A stretch of 64,000 nucleotides of DNA, taken from positions 124,001 through 188,000 of the forward strand of contig NZ_LRFC01000037.1 of NCBI RefSeq assembly GCF_001619875.1, in the 5' to 3' direction. The notes beneath the pieces are model-generated. The model was not told the DNA's origin and did no database searches. It was given only the letters and a program-made list of their open reading frames with translations. This document shows positions 28,107 to 37,281 of the stretch, one piece after another. The position numbers were made by a program, and so were the translations under genes. Within the stretch, counting starts at the first letter, position 1. Every line of letters starts with the position of its first letter. Origin of the DNA: Fictibacillus phosphorivorans (GTDB lineage: Bacteria; Bacillota; Bacilli; Bacillales; Fictibacillaceae).

Positions 28107-29795
28107 CACGTGTGACTTTAAATTGATTTCCATCTCTTTCAGAATTCCTGGCTGTACACTTTCAATTGCGGATGCGGCAATTTGAAGTGCATCTTCATAT
28201 TGATAATTACGGAAAGCGATCTCTGCTTCAATCAATCGAATGGATACAGATCGATAAGAGCTTCTGAATCTGTTTCCATATTGAATCAGTTTCTCTGCTA
28301 GATATGCATTTTCAATCATCTGAGACGTTTCTTCATAACCTTCATTAACAGCATCATGTGCTTTATTTAGTACGTAGGAAACATCAGACATTTCAAGCGG
28401 CTTCTCATCCAGTTTTTTTGAGACCTCAATGATATATTCTTCGGCTTTTCCAATCGTGATCAAATAATGTTCCGGCAGACCAGGCAGATTGCTTTTTTGA
28501 ACCATTCTTCTTGCTTCTAAAAGTTTTTTTCTTAATTCTTTCAGGTTTTGTTTTGTATCGAGCTCATCTTTTCTTAGATTATGAAGCATCTCTTCATAAA
28601 CCTTTTGAGAACGTTGGAGCTCTTCCATCTGTTTTTGCATCTCCTCCATCATCTCGCGAATAACGGAAAAGGATTCTCTTTTCTCATCAATCGACTCTTG
28701 AATGATGAAGAATCGGCTTTGAAGTTTATGAAAAAGTTTTTCGATTTTCTTTTGCATATCAGCTTCATTTTGTTCAATGAGATAGGTAGATGAAACGATT
28801 TGGGTCTCGTGCTTAAGAGTTTCAATACGGTCCTTAAGGTCTTCGATATTAGAGAAAAAGACTTCTCTTTCTTTCAAAACATATTGTTTTGAATGAACTT
28901 CATTCTCTAGCATTTCATATAATTGATCCATCTTTTGTACGGTTTCATCAAGATCCTTTTGAGCAGAATCTAATTCAAGCTCATACACTTTGTTTAAGGC
29001 TTGTTCGTTCAATTCTTTTAATGAGCTGATTTCTTTCTCGATTCCAATATGATGAAGAACATAGCCTTGCTCTTCCATTTCAGTAAAACCAGCGCTTAGT
29101 TCTTTAAGGGAATTAGGGATATCTGATTGCAGGATTACAAGCAGCTCTGGTACACCTTGCATCTTTGTTTTACATACAGAAATTCTGTTTAAGCTTTCTA
29201 CTAATCTTTGTCTAGCTTCAAGATGACTTCCCTGAACCGTTAGAGATTCAAATGTTTCGAACAATGATTTGATCTCGTCTAGTTCCTTATCAAATATTGG
29301 TGCTGTCTGACCAAAAGCACGGATGTGCGTTAAATAATATTTTTTTGTTTCCTGCAGTTTCTCTTTTGCTTCAACGATTTCTTCTCGATTCAATTCTTCA
29401 CTCGTCACTAATTCATTAATTTCAGAAGTGATCTCTTTAATTCTCGTATCCATTCTATCTAATGACTGATTAACGTTCATTAGAATAGTACGCGCTTTTT
29501 TAAAACGATACTTATCTGTATATTCTTCAGCATCAAATAAATTTTCTTCTAAATTCGGAAGATGTGCTGTTACCATCTCGTCCCATTCTTGACGCCACAT
29601 CTCGAATTTCTCTTCCGTTTCACCAATCATCGCCATACCCTTAACTTTTGATATTTCTTCTGTTAATGGGCGATTCATAATTTGCATCTTCCATGCTTCA
29701 AGTCGGTCAATTTCTTTATAAATTCTCCGGCGTGACATGGTACCGTAAAGGATCAATGCTAGGAATGTAACTATGGCAATGACTATGTATATCAT
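28104..29795 (-). CDS. ezrA: Septation ring formation regulator EzrA
   Basis: Membrane-anchored spectrin-like inhibitor of FtsZ ring formation away from midcell. One N-terminal membrane helix (residues 1-20, MIYIVIAIVTFLALILYG) is followed by about 540 residues of coiled coil. The ATG at 29795, after AAAGGGTG, gives 563 aa, the usual size; the longer frame to 29831 is not supported. A single gene, next to the cysteine desulfurase as in B. subtilis. Confidence 0.95.
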   Translation of the reverse strand: MIYIVIAIVTFLALILYGTMSRRRIYKEIDRLEAWKMQIMNRPLTEEISKVKGMAMIGETEEKFEMWRQEWDEMVTAHLPNLEENLFDAEEYTDKYRFKKARTILMNVNQSLDRMDTRIKEITSEINELVTSEELNREEIVEAKEKLQETKKYYLTHIRAFGQTAPIFDKELDEIKSLFETFESLTVQGSHLEARQRLVESLNRISVCKTKMQGVPELLVILQSDIPNSLKELSAGFTEMEEQGYVLHHIGIEKEISSLKELNEQALNKVYELELDSAQKDLDETVQKMDQLYEMLENEVHSKQYVLKEREVFFSNIEDLKDRIETLKHETQIVSSTYLIEQNEADMQKKIEKLFHKLQSRFFIIQESIDEKRESFSVIREMMEEMQKQMEELQRSQKVYEEMLHNLRKDELDTKQNLKELRKKLLEARRMVQKSNLPGLPEHYLITIGKAEEYIIEVSKKLDEKPLEMSDVSYVLNKAHDAVNEGYEETSQMIENAYLAEKLIQYGNRFRSSYRSVSIRLIEAEIAFRNYQYEDALQIAASAIESVQPGILKEMEINLKSHV

Positions 29796-30018
29796 CAGAG
29801 GCACCCTTTCTATCTGTTCATTATTTCCCAATTCATTGTATTATGTAAAAAGTATGTAATTTCTTTTTTACGACCACATTTAGGTTAATCATCTATAAAA
29901 TTGCAGTTTAATGCTTTTATGATAACATGTAAACAAACATTTGACGCAAAAAAATTGCATAATACGATAATTTTTTTCCAAATTAATGAAGATATTGTCG
30001 AAAGGAGTAGAGTAAGGG

Positions 30019-30852
30019 ATGTATTATGATGGTCATATCCATACCCCTTTTTGTCCACACGGATCTAAAGACACATTAGAAATGTATATCGAAAGAGCTA
30101 TTTCTCTAGGTTTAAAGGGCATAACGTTTACGGAACACGCTCCGTTACCCAAAACATTTACAGATCCTGCTCCAACTAAAGACAGTGCAATGCTTTACGG
30201 ACAATTAGGGGACTATTTTGATCACATAAAAGAATTAAAGAGATTCTATAATAAAGAAATTGAAATAAATACAGGATTAGAAGTGGATTTTATAGATGGC
30301 TATGAGGAGGAGACAGGGCAGTTGCTTAAAGAAGTTTGGCCTGAACTTGACGATGCCGTTCTATCTGTCCATTTTTTGCAAATGGAAGATAACTACTATT
30401 GCATGGATTATGACGAGAATGTCTTTAAAGAAATGATCCACAAAACGGGAACACTTTCTGCTCTTCATTCCTTGTATTTTGAGACTTTAAAAAAATCGAT
30501 CACTCATTCATTTGGAAAGTTTCAGCCAAAAAGAATCGGTCACATAACACTGGTAAATAAATTTCAGACACTCTTTCCATCTAACTTCAGCAATGAGAAG
30601 GAAATAGATGAGATATTAACAGCCGTTTCTGAACGCAGCTTGTCCCTTGATTATAACGGCGCGGGTGCGGTTAAACCATATTGCTTAGAACCTTATCCAT
30701 CCGACTGGATCGTAAAGAAAGCTCAAAAAAGAAAAATCCCTCTCGTTTACGGGTCGGATGCCCATAGCGCTAAGGGACTTGGTCAAGGCTTTGATCAACT
30801 CGTTCCATCTATAGCCTTAACTTCCCCACTTCTCCTGAATAGAGCCGAATAA
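30019..30852 (+). CDS. hisJ: Histidinol-phosphatase, PHP family
   Basis: Dephosphorylates L-histidinol phosphate in histidine synthesis. The 277-aa PHP-domain protein starts MYYDGHIHTPFCPHG, with metal ligands in DGHIH and FTEHAPL, then DAVLSVHFL, and a late YGSDAH. It follows AAAGGAGTAG. Its 3' end overlaps the 3' end of refZ on the other strand by 36 bp. Confidence 0.93.
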   Translation: MYYDGHIHTPFCPHGSKDTLEMYIERAISLGLKGITFTEHAPLPKTFTDPAPTKDSAMLYGQLGDYFDHIKELKRFYNKEIEINTGLEVDFIDGYEEETGQLLKEVWPELDDAVLSVHFLQMEDNYYCMDYDENVFKEMIHKTGTLSALHSLYFETLKKSITHSFGKFQPKRIGHITLVNKFQTLFPSNFSNEKEIDEILTAVSERSLSLDYNGAGAVKPYCLEPYPSDWIVKKAQKRKIPLVYGSDAHSAKGLGQGFDQLVPSIALTSPLLLNRAE

Positions 30853-31509
30853 AGGCTTTTGTACAGCAGATAGCAGAGGATTTTTTCTTTCTGGTTGGCA
30901 AACACACTTATCAAACCAGTTCATCATCCACTTTTTGTATGGTTGGATGAACGTTTCAGTTTCAGCACTAATCTGATACACTTCAGCTAAATATAGAGGA
31001 TGCAGAAAAGGAAGCATCATCATATCCTTAAATTGTATGGTTAAAAAATCTACAGGCTGTCTTCTGAATTCCTTTTTCTTCATGCCTTTCTCAAATAACG
31101 TTTGCAGAAAGTATTTTTCTTTTACTAAATACGTAGACATGAGTTCACGAACTAAAGTGGAATCAAGTGTCATTTCACGATAGACAAATCGCGCTAGAGG
31201 AAGGTTCCTTTGTTGATAGATCAGCAAAGCTTCTACCACTTCGATAAAACTTCCTTTAACCGATGGAGAGCTCGATGTATGATAAATAATTTCAATCCGT
31301 CTAATATAGCCTTCAAAAAATGAAGTGATCAATTCTTCGAGAAGCCCTTTCTTCCCTCCAAAATGGTACGAAATCAATGCAAGGTTCACTCCTGCTTTTT
31401 TTGCTATTTGCCTAACAGTCGTTCCTTTGAAACCTTGGCTTGTAAAAAGAGCAATCGCTGCTTCAGCTATTTTCAGTTTCGTTTCCATTGGATCTGCCTT
31501 CATTTTCAT
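30817..31509 (-). CDS. refZ: RefZ (YttP), TetR-family regulator of FtsZ
   Basis: DNA-binding protein that acts near the origin to position polar division during sporulation. The 230-aa protein has the TetR HTH at about 10-55 (GFKGTTVRQIAKKAGVNLALISYHFGGK split across the recognition helix) and an all-helical ligand/dimer domain. Gene position between hisJ and ytsP matches B. subtilis yttP. The ATG at 31509 follows AAAGGACGGTGG; ATGs at codons 3 and 8 are alternatives. Confidence 0.88.
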   Translation of the reverse strand: MKMKADPMETKLKIAEAAIALFTSQGFKGTTVRQIAKKAGVNLALISYHFGGKKGLLEELITSFFEGYIRRIEIIYHTSSSPSVKGSFIEVVEALLIYQQRNLPLARFVYREMTLDSTLVRELMSTYLVKEKYFLQTLFEKGMKKKEFRRQPVDFLTIQFKDMMMLPFLHPLYLAEVYQISAETETFIQPYKKWMMNWFDKCVCQPERKNPLLSAVQKPLFGSIQEKWGS

Positions 31510-31657
31510 CCACCGTCCTTTCCTCTCATGTATAAAATTCTTGGACGGCAGACATAAACCTTTATGAATCGCTCGACAAATAAGGGCTTTTGAGTGTATA
31601 GTTCAACATTATTTGATAGGATAGAATAAACAATTTATCAGGTTTGGAGGAATCTTG

Positions 31658-32143
31658 ATGTTTTCCGTTCAACAATATAGTACAAACAAAAATGAAGCAT
31701 ACTCTCTTCTTTTCAAACAGCTATCTGCTCTGTTAGAAGGTGAGACAAACACAACGGCAAATCTTGCAAATGCTTCAGCACTATTAAACCAATTTCTAGA
31801 CAGAGTAAACTGGGTTGGATTTTATACCTTTGAAGAAAGTTCAAATCAATTAGTATTAGGACCATTTCAAGGATTGCCTGCATGTGTCAGAATCCCTCTT
31901 GGCAGAGGGGTGTGCGGAACATCAGCTCAAAATCAGGAAACACTGGTTGTAAAGGATGTTCATAAATTCCCAGGTCACATTGCATGTGATGCAGCTTCTC
32001 AATCCGAAATCGTCGTACCTCTTGTAAAAGACGGAAACCTTTTAGGAGTTCTAGATATAGACAGTCCAGAGAAAGCACGTTTTGATGAAGTTGATCGTGA
32101 AAATCTAGAGAAGTTTTGTGATATTTTACTTCAGTATATTTAA
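31658..32143 (+). CDS. ytsP: GAF-domain free methionine-(R)-sulfoxide reductase
   Basis: A 161-aa GAF protein. Three cysteines, Cys76, Cys86 and Cys110 (in LPACVRI, GVCGTSA and HIACDAAS), have the 10- and 24-residue spacing of the fRMsr catalytic set, so enzymatic reduction of free Met-R-sulfoxide is likely. GGAGG sits 7 bp before the ATG; an in-frame TTG one codon earlier is less likely. The locus equals B. subtilis ytsP. Confidence 0.9.
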   Translation: MFSVQQYSTNKNEAYSLLFKQLSALLEGETNTTANLANASALLNQFLDRVNWVGFYTFEESSNQLVLGPFQGLPACVRIPLGRGVCGTSAQNQETLVVKDVHKFPGHIACDAASQSEIVVPLVKDGNLLGVLDIDSPEKARFDEVDRENLEKFCDILLQYI

Positions 32144-32161
32144 TTTTATCTCAGCAATAGC

Positions 32162-32200
32162 AAAAGCACTGTGCCATTCGCAATAGCACAGTGCTTTTTC
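32162..32200. terminator. Bidirectional terminator between ytsP and the lyase gene
   Basis: AAAAGCACTGTG and CACAGTGCTTTTT pair around a 13-base loop, for two convergent genes. Confidence 0.88.
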
Positions 32201-32201
32201 A

Positions 32202-33380
32202 TTACAATTGATTCAATCCATGTTCTAGATCAGCCCAAATATCCTCCCATGCTTCTAGTCCTACAGACAAGCGCAGAAGCTGATCGGTTATACCCATCTG
32301 TAATCGGTTCTCCTCTGGCACAACAGCATGTGTCATTGTAGCAGGATGCTGAATAAGTGTTTCAGCGTCACCAAGGCTTACCGCAATCTTAATTAGTTTT
32401 AAGGTATTCATAAACTTTTGAGCCGTTGCTTTGTCACCTTTTACCTCAAAGCTTATCAATCCGCCTGAACTTGACATCTGTCTGTTTGCAAGCTCATATT
32501 GTGGGAAATCTGAATCGCCAGGGAATAACACTTTGCTTACAGCATGATGTTCTTTTAATAAATTCGCCAGCTTCTTTGCATTATCACAGTGACGATCCAT
32601 TCGAACAGGCAGTGTTTTTATTCCTCGAAGAAGCAGCCAAGCATCAAACGGTGACATAACGCCACCAATATCTTTTTGTGTTGTCATAGCCAAATGACTC
32701 ATCAATTCTTTTTTACCTACAGCAAGACCACCTATCACATCACCATGACCACATAGATACTTAGTAGCACTGTGTATAACCACATCGCATCCTAATTCGA
32801 GCGGGCGCTGAAGATAGGGAGATGAAAACGTATTATCAACGACAACCGGAATTCCATATTCCTTACCAATAGCAGCTACCATTTTTAAATCAACAAGCTT
32901 CATGGTTGGATTAATAGGCGACTCAATATAAATGACTGTTGTATGATCGGTAATCGCTGATCGTATAGATTCTTCATCGTTCATCGGATGAAAGGCATGT
33001 GTTATGTGATACTTTTCCTCCATTAACTGAAGAAGTCCAAACGTACAACCATATACTCCTTCAGAACAAAGAATATGATCCCCCGTTTTGGTCAATCCAA
33101 GTAAAATGGCAGATACTGCAGCCATTCCTGAACCAAACGCAAGTCCTTTTTCTCCATTCTCCATAGCCGCAATCCGTTCTTCTAACATCGCAACCGTCGG
33201 ATTGCTAAGTCTAGAGTATATATAGCCTTCTTGCTCTCCAGCAAACCGTGCTGCACCTGTTTCAGCAGTGTCAAAGACAAACGTAGATGTCTGAAAGATT
33301 GGAGGTGACAAACTTCCGCTATGCTGATCAGCATTGTATCCCTTGTGAATCACTTCTGTTTCAAAGCGTTTTGTGTCCAT
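32202..33380 (-). CDS. megL: Methionine gamma-lyase-like PLP enzyme
   Basis: A 392-aa Cys/Met-metabolism PLP enzyme. The PLP lysine is Lys207 in HSATKYLCGHGD, and YSRLSNPT (about 55-62) binds the phosphate of the neighbour subunit. Cys112 in VYGCTF corresponds to the active-site cysteine characteristic of methionine gamma-lyases, which split methionine to methanethiol, ammonia and 2-oxobutanoate. Cystathionine gamma-synthase/lyase or O-acetylhomoserine sulfhydrylase activity cannot be excluded. This gene is not at this locus in B. subtilis. A cre-like site lies 31 bp before the start. Confidence 0.78.
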   Translation of the reverse strand: MDTKRFETEVIHKGYNADQHSGSLSPPIFQTSTFVFDTAETGAARFAGEQEGYIYSRLSNPTVAMLEERIAAMENGEKGLAFGSGMAAVSAILLGLTKTGDHILCSEGVYGCTFGLLQLMEEKYHITHAFHPMNDEESIRSAITDHTTVIYIESPINPTMKLVDLKMVAAIGKEYGIPVVVDNTFSSPYLQRPLELGCDVVIHSATKYLCGHGDVIGGLAVGKKELMSHLAMTTQKDIGGVMSPFDAWLLLRGIKTLPVRMDRHCDNAKKLANLLKEHHAVSKVLFPGDSDFPQYELANRQMSSSGGLISFEVKGDKATAQKFMNTLKLIKIAVSLGDAETLIQHPATMTHAVVPEENRLQMGITDQLLRLSVGLEAWEDIWADLEHGLNQL

Positions 33381-33410
33381 TTTTACTTCTCCTTTTACGG
33401 CGTTTTAAAA

Positions 33411-33424
33411 TGTAAGCGCTTTCT
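33411..33424. promoter_or_regulatory. cre-like site in the promoter region of the methionine lyase gene
   Basis: TGTAAGCGCTTTCT differs from the cre consensus only near one end. On the minus strand TTGTAA, 17 bp, TATGAT forms a promoter about 10 bp upstream of it, so CcpA bound here would overlap the transcript start. Catabolite repression is inferred. Confidence 0.5.
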
Positions 33425-33497
33425 TAATACTATCATATAAAATTTGAAGACAATTTACAATTTGTCCCCATAAATGTTCTATGTATTCGTGATGTAG

Positions 33498-33527
33498 TTG
33501 ACATAGCTAGAGAAAAAAGTTTATACT
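33498..33527 (+). promoter_or_regulatory. Sigma-A promoter of rpsD
   Basis: TTGACA (33498-33503), 18-bp spacer, TATACT (33522-33527). It predicts a transcript start near 33534, leaving a leader of about 190 nt before rpsD. Confidence 0.75.
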
Positions 33528-33533
33528 ATTCTT

Positions 33534-33726
33534 TGTGTAAAATAAGCGGCACTGTGTCCATCATTTGTTTTTATTTTGTACCTTGATCTTTTGTTATCTA
33601 AGGAACATCGCGTAGCTTCATGGCTGCTGAAGTGAAGTTGTTTTATATACAAAATATGCATATGAAAAGGTCATAGTCACTGTTATTGTTTTAACACAAA
33701 ACAAACAAGTGAAGGAGGAGTCAATT
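33534..33726 (+). promoter_or_regulatory. Long rpsD leader, probable S4 autoregulatory RNA
   Basis: About 190 nt of untranslated leader lies between the rpsD promoter and start codon. In B. subtilis free S4 protein binds a pseudoknotted rpsD leader and represses translation. The leader here contains TAGCTTCATGGCTGCTGAAG with hairpin potential, but I did not resolve the full fold. The 346-bp gap between the lyase gene and rpsD is otherwise accounted for by the two promoters. Confidence 0.5.
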
Positions 33727-34329
33727 ATGGCTCGATATACAGGTTCAACGTGGAAAGTTTCCCGTCGTCTTGGAATTTCTCTAAGCGGAACTGGAAAAGA
33801 ATTATCAAAGCGTCCTTACGCTCCAGGACAACACGGTCCTACTCAACGTAAAAAAATCTCTGAATACGGTTTACAGTTACAAGAGAAGCAAAAGCTTCGT
33901 TACATGTACGGTGTAAACGAGCGTCAATTCCGCCGCATTTTTGATGATGCTGGTAAAATGGCTGGTATCCACGGTGAAAACTTCATGGTTCTTTTAGAAT
34001 CTCGTTTAGACAACGTAGTTTACCGTCTTGGTCTTGCTCGTACTCGTCGTGCTGCTCGTCAATTAGTAAACCACGGCCACATCACAGTAAACGGAAAGCG
34101 TGTTGATATCGCTTCTTACCGTCTATCTGCTGGCGATGTAGTTGGTGTTCGTGAAAAATCTCGCAACTCTTCAGCTATTAAAGAAGCTATCGAAGTAAAC
34201 AACTTCGTACCTGACTTCTTAACGTTCGATGAGAACAAATTGGAAGGTACTTTCACTCGCTTACCAGAGCGTTCTGAACTTCCTGCTGAGATCACAGAAC
34301 AGCTTATCGTTGAATTCTACTCTCGTTAA
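33727..34329 (+). CDS. rpsD: 30S ribosomal protein S4
   Basis: Primary 16S rRNA-binding protein that begins small-subunit assembly. The 200-aa product starts [18 protein letters not shown] at ATG 33727 after GAAGGAGGAG, the exact length of B. subtilis S4. The S4 RNA-binding domain is at about 90-150 ([20 protein letters not shown]). No zinc-cysteine motif is present (C-minus form). Codon use is strongly biased, as expected for a highly expressed gene. Stand-alone between metabolic genes, as in Bacillus. Confidence 0.98.
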   Translation: MARYTGSTWKVSRRLGISLSGTGKELSKRPYAPGQHGPTQRKKISEYGLQLQEKQKLRYMYGVNERQFRRIFDDAGKMAGIHGENFMVLLESRLDNVVYRLGLARTRRAARQLVNHGHITVNGKRVDIASYRLSAGDVVGVREKSRNSSAIKEAIEVNNFVPDFLTFDENKLEGTFTRLPERSELPAEITEQLIVEFYSR

Positions 34330-34340
34330 TAAGAGTGAAG

Positions 34341-34378
34341 AAACCCCTGATACCTTTAATGGCATTAGGGGTTTTTCT
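34341..34378 (+). terminator. Terminator of rpsD
   Basis: AAACCCCTGAT and ATTAGGGGTTTTTC pair around a loop of about 13 bases, with a plus-strand T-tract. Confidence 0.85.
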
Positions 34379-34392
34379 TTTTGGTTTTTACA

Positions 34393-34430
34393 ATAAAAAA
34401 CCTGCACGGAATATCAATTCTGTGCAGGCT
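34393..34430 (-). terminator. Terminator of the aldo/keto reductase gene
   Basis: Minus-strand GCCTGCACAGAAT-TGAT-ATTCCGTGCAGG, then TTTTTT, 12 bp after the stop. Confidence 0.88.
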
Positions 34431-34441
34431 TGCTTTATAAA

Positions 34442-35344
34442 TCAATCTACTTCTTTCCCCATACTTTCTTGAAGGATATAGAACCATTGCTCACGTGACA
34501 AAGGAATGTTTGCTGCATTAACTGCAGATTGAATACGCTCCATTCTTCCGCTTCCAACAATCGGCATGATTTGTGCAGGGTGGTTTAACAGCCACGCATA
34601 CGCTACTTCATCAATGGAAGAAGCTTCTGTTTCAGCTGCAACTTTTTCAAGTGCCTTTTTCACACGCTGTCCTTTTTCGCCTTCTCCTTTAAACAGTCTT
34701 CCACCAGCTAGTGGAGACCAGGCCATAGGGCGAACCTTTTCTTTTTGAAGATGATTAATCGTGCCATCAAAGAAAGGCTTTTCGTGAAGAACAGACAACT
34801 CGATCTGATTCGTTACAAGTGGGCCATCAAATTCATGCTGCAGCATTTCCATTTGAGCAGGAGTGAAGTTAGAAACACCAAAATGTCTAACCTTTCCTTC
34901 TTTTCTTAGTGTGTGGAAAGCATCTGCTGTTTCTGCTGGGTCCATAAACGGATCTGGACGATGGATCAATAATACATCTACATAGTCTGTATTCATTTTT
35001 TGCAAAGAATTTTCTGCAGACCAGATAATGTGCTCTTTGCTTGTATCGTAGGATTTAATCGTGTGGTTCGGACGATTTTCAGAAATTAGCTTGATACCGC
35101 ACTTCGTCACGATTTGAATATCTTCACGTAAAGAAGGTTTTAGTGCCAATGCCTGTCCGAAAAGTTCTTCACACATATAGTTTCCATAAATATCAGCGTG
35201 ATCGAATGTAGTAATTCCAGCCTCAATACATTTCTCCATAAGTGAAAGAAGTTCTTCAGGTGATAGATTCCATTCCGCTAAACGCCAATGACCATGAACA
35301 ATCTGTGAAAATTGAAGGTCCTCTGCTAATTGGATTTTTTTCAT
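34442..35344 (-). CDS. Aldo/keto reductase
   Basis: A 300-aa NADPH-dependent oxidoreductase of the YdhF-type AKR group. The catalytic tetrad is recognisable: Asp and Tyr in TTFDHADIYGNY, Lys in VTKCGIKL and His in LLIHRPDP. NADP-binding residues are in PIVGSGRMERIQSA near the C-terminus. Substrate unknown. The ATG at 35344 follows AAAGGAG by 11 bp; a GTG three codons earlier lies inside that ribosome site. Confidence 0.88.
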   Translation of the reverse strand: MKKIQLAEDLQFSQIVHGHWRLAEWNLSPEELLSLMEKCIEAGITTFDHADIYGNYMCEELFGQALALKPSLREDIQIVTKCGIKLISENRPNHTIKSYDTSKEHIIWSAENSLQKMNTDYVDVLLIHRPDPFMDPAETADAFHTLRKEGKVRHFGVSNFTPAQMEMLQHEFDGPLVTNQIELSVLHEKPFFDGTINHLQKEKVRPMAWSPLAGGRLFKGEGEKGQRVKKALEKVAAETEASSIDEVAYAWLLNHPAQIMPIVGSGRMERIQSAVNAANIPLSREQWFYILQESMGKEVD

Positions 35345-35402
35345 AACAAACACTCCTTTAAATAGAGATAAGAACCTTACTCAAGGCTCTTATCATAATT
35401 GA

Positions 35403-36662
35403 TTAATATCTGATCAGCGTGTACTTTTTCTTTCCGCGTCGTACAATAACAAACTTGTTTTCAATACGGTCTTTTTCACCGATCATGTAAGCTGTTTCTT
35501 GAACCTTTTCACCGTTAATCGATACAGCCCCATTTGTTACATCTTCTCTTGCTTGACGTTTGGAAGGAGAAATCTTCGCCTCAACAAGCAAATCTACAAT
35601 ATTCAATTCCTCATTGTTTTCTACCGTGAAAGAAGGAACATCCTTAAATCCTTGTTCAATTTCAGCTGCAGTTAATTCAGAAAGATTTCCACTGAAAAGT
35701 GCATCAGTAATCTTTACAGCTTGCTTATAGGCTTCTTCACCGTGAACAAGTGTTGTTACTTCTTTTCCTAAAGCTTTTTGAGCTTCACGTTTTTCTGGTG
35801 CTTCAGCTAGGGATTTTTCAAGTACTTCAATTTCTTCTTTTGACAAGAAAGTGAAGTATTTAAGCCAATTGATTACATCCGCATCTGCAGCGTTAACCCA
35901 GAATTGATAAAACTCATAAGGAGTCGTTTTTTCTGCATCCAGCCAAATCGTGCCTGATGCTGTTTTCCCAAACTTAGTCCCATCCGCTTTTGTAATTAAA
36001 GGAATCGTTAAACCAAACGCTTTTTCTTCTTCACCAGAACGTCTGATTAATTCCATACCAGCTGTTATGTTACCCCACTGGTCACTTCCACCGATTTGGA
36101 GCTTTACGTTCTCTTTTTGGAAAAGATTAAGAAAATCATATGACTGTAAAATCATATAAGAGAACTCAGTAAAAGAAATCCCTGCTTCTAATCGTGAATC
36201 AACAGAATCTTTCGCAAGCATGTAATTAATTGAAAAGTTCTTACCAACATCACGCAAAAATTCAATCATTGTAAGCTGGCTTAACCACTCATAGTTGTTC
36301 ACTGTTTTTGCAGGATTAGTTTCTCTTTCAAAATCAAGAAGTCTCGAAAGCTGATTTTTAATTTTTTCTGTCCATTGAACCACAATCTCAGCTTCGTTCA
36401 ACGTTCGTTCTGTTTGTCTTCCACTTGGATCACCAATCAACCCTGTACCACCGCCAACAAGTGCAAAAGGCTGATGGCCAGCTTCCTGAAATCTTCTCAA
36501 TGTAAGGATCGGCAATAAATTACCAATATGAAGACTGTCTGCAGTAGGGTCAAAGCCGCAGTATAGCTTTACAATCCCGTTTTCAAGCTCTTTTTGTAGT
36601 CCTTCTTGGTCTGTGATCTGATTGAGCAGACCTCTAAATTCTAAATCCTGTAGAATGTTCAT
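35403..36662 (-). CDS. tyrS: Tyrosyl-tRNA synthetase
   Basis: Class I synthetase of 419 aa starting MNILQDLEFRGLLNQITD at ATG 36662. HIGH-type motif GFDPTADSLHIGN (about 36-48), KMSKS-type motif KFGKT (about 230) and a C-terminal S4 RNA-binding domain (about 350-419). The frame stays open to 36791, but that extension is translated repeat sequence and has no homology. The long leader contains a T-box and, between it and the start, repeat copy E. Confidence 0.97.
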   Translation of the reverse strand: MNILQDLEFRGLLNQITDQEGLQKELENGIVKLYCGFDPTADSLHIGNLLPILTLRRFQEAGHQPFALVGGGTGLIGDPSGRQTERTLNEAEIVVQWTEKIKNQLSRLLDFERETNPAKTVNNYEWLSQLTMIEFLRDVGKNFSINYMLAKDSVDSRLEAGISFTEFSYMILQSYDFLNLFQKENVKLQIGGSDQWGNITAGMELIRRSGEEEKAFGLTIPLITKADGTKFGKTASGTIWLDAEKTTPYEFYQFWVNAADADVINWLKYFTFLSKEEIEVLEKSLAEAPEKREAQKALGKEVTTLVHGEEAYKQAVKITDALFSGNLSELTAAEIEQGFKDVPSFTVENNEELNIVDLLVEAKISPSKRQAREDVTNGAVSINGEKVQETAYMIGEKDRIENKFVIVRRGKKKYTLIRY

Positions 36663-36723
36663 GTTTTCTTTCCTTTCTTTTTTTAATAAGACTGCATTGC
36701 TAAACAACGTTGCTTTTGAAAGT

Positions 36724-36852
36724 ATTGATTTCCGTTTCAGATGCTCGCTTTCCACGGGGCGAACGGTGAGCCTCCTGCCGCTTTGCGCCATTAGGAGTCT
36801 CCACCTGACCGCTCGTCCCGTAGGAGTCTCGCATCTTCCACTTCAATCAACT
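36724..36852 (+). repeat. Interspersed palindromic repeat, copy E (hairpin subtype 2), inside the tyrS leader
   Basis: Ends ATTGATTTCCGTTTCAGATG and CTTCAATCAAC match the family. The centre AGCCTCCTGCCGCTTTGCGCC-type palindrome groups it with copy B. It lies between the T-box terminator (36911-36947) and the tyrS start codon (36662), so it is transcribed in every full-length tyrS message. The 619-bp gap 36663-37281 is filled by this repeat, the T-box and two divergent promoters. Confidence 0.88.
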
Positions 36853-36910
36853 TTTCGTTGAAGAATAATAAAAGTAAAAAAGCAACAATCATTTGTAAGC
36901 AACCCTTAAT

Positions 36911-37170
36911 ATAAATAAAAAAAGTCCCTTTCCAATTGGAAAGGGACGTGATGACAATCTCGCGGTACCACCCTAATTAAAAGCTAATAATAGCTTTTCA
37001 CTTCATTCCGTAACGGTTTTATCCGTTCTCTGCTACTAAAGTTCACAGAGACAGCTCCAGGAGGTAATTCACAGCATGCCTTTATACTGGTTCGCATCAA
37101 CCACCAGCTTTCTGAAACAGGGAGACACCTGCTACTGATTCCTATCTTTGCTTTAGCCTATATTAATCTT
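36911..37170 (-). promoter_or_regulatory. T-box riboswitch of tyrS
   Basis: Read on the minus strand: Stem I elements, a specifier-loop segment GAATTAC containing the tyrosine codon TAC (about 37062-37068), then the invariant T-box sequence AGGGTGGTACCGCG (36961-36974), and finally the terminator GTCCCTTTCC-AATT-GGAAAGGGAC followed by TTTTTTT (36911-36947). Uncharged tRNA-Tyr would pair with the specifier and T-box and favour the antiterminator, raising tyrS expression. Confidence 0.92.
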
Positions 37171-37176
37171 CATTTA

Positions 37177-37206
37177 TTTTTACCACACAGTTGAATTTCA
37201 TGTCAA
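37177..37206 (-). promoter_or_regulatory. Promoter of the tyrS T-box transcript
   Basis: Minus strand TTGACA (37201-37206), 18-bp spacer, TAAAAA (37177-37182). The -10 box is weak, but position just before T-box Stem I is right. Confidence 0.6.
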
Positions 37207-37281
37207 TCTTCTCAATAGAAAAACTGTATTCTATCACAATTCGACCTTATGTTATAATACACAAGGGGGAGGGATTACCAA

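Noticed and set aside
36663-36791. N-terminal extension of tyrS by 43 codons
   Set aside because: It translates repeat copy E; the ATG at 36662 gives the exact family start and length.
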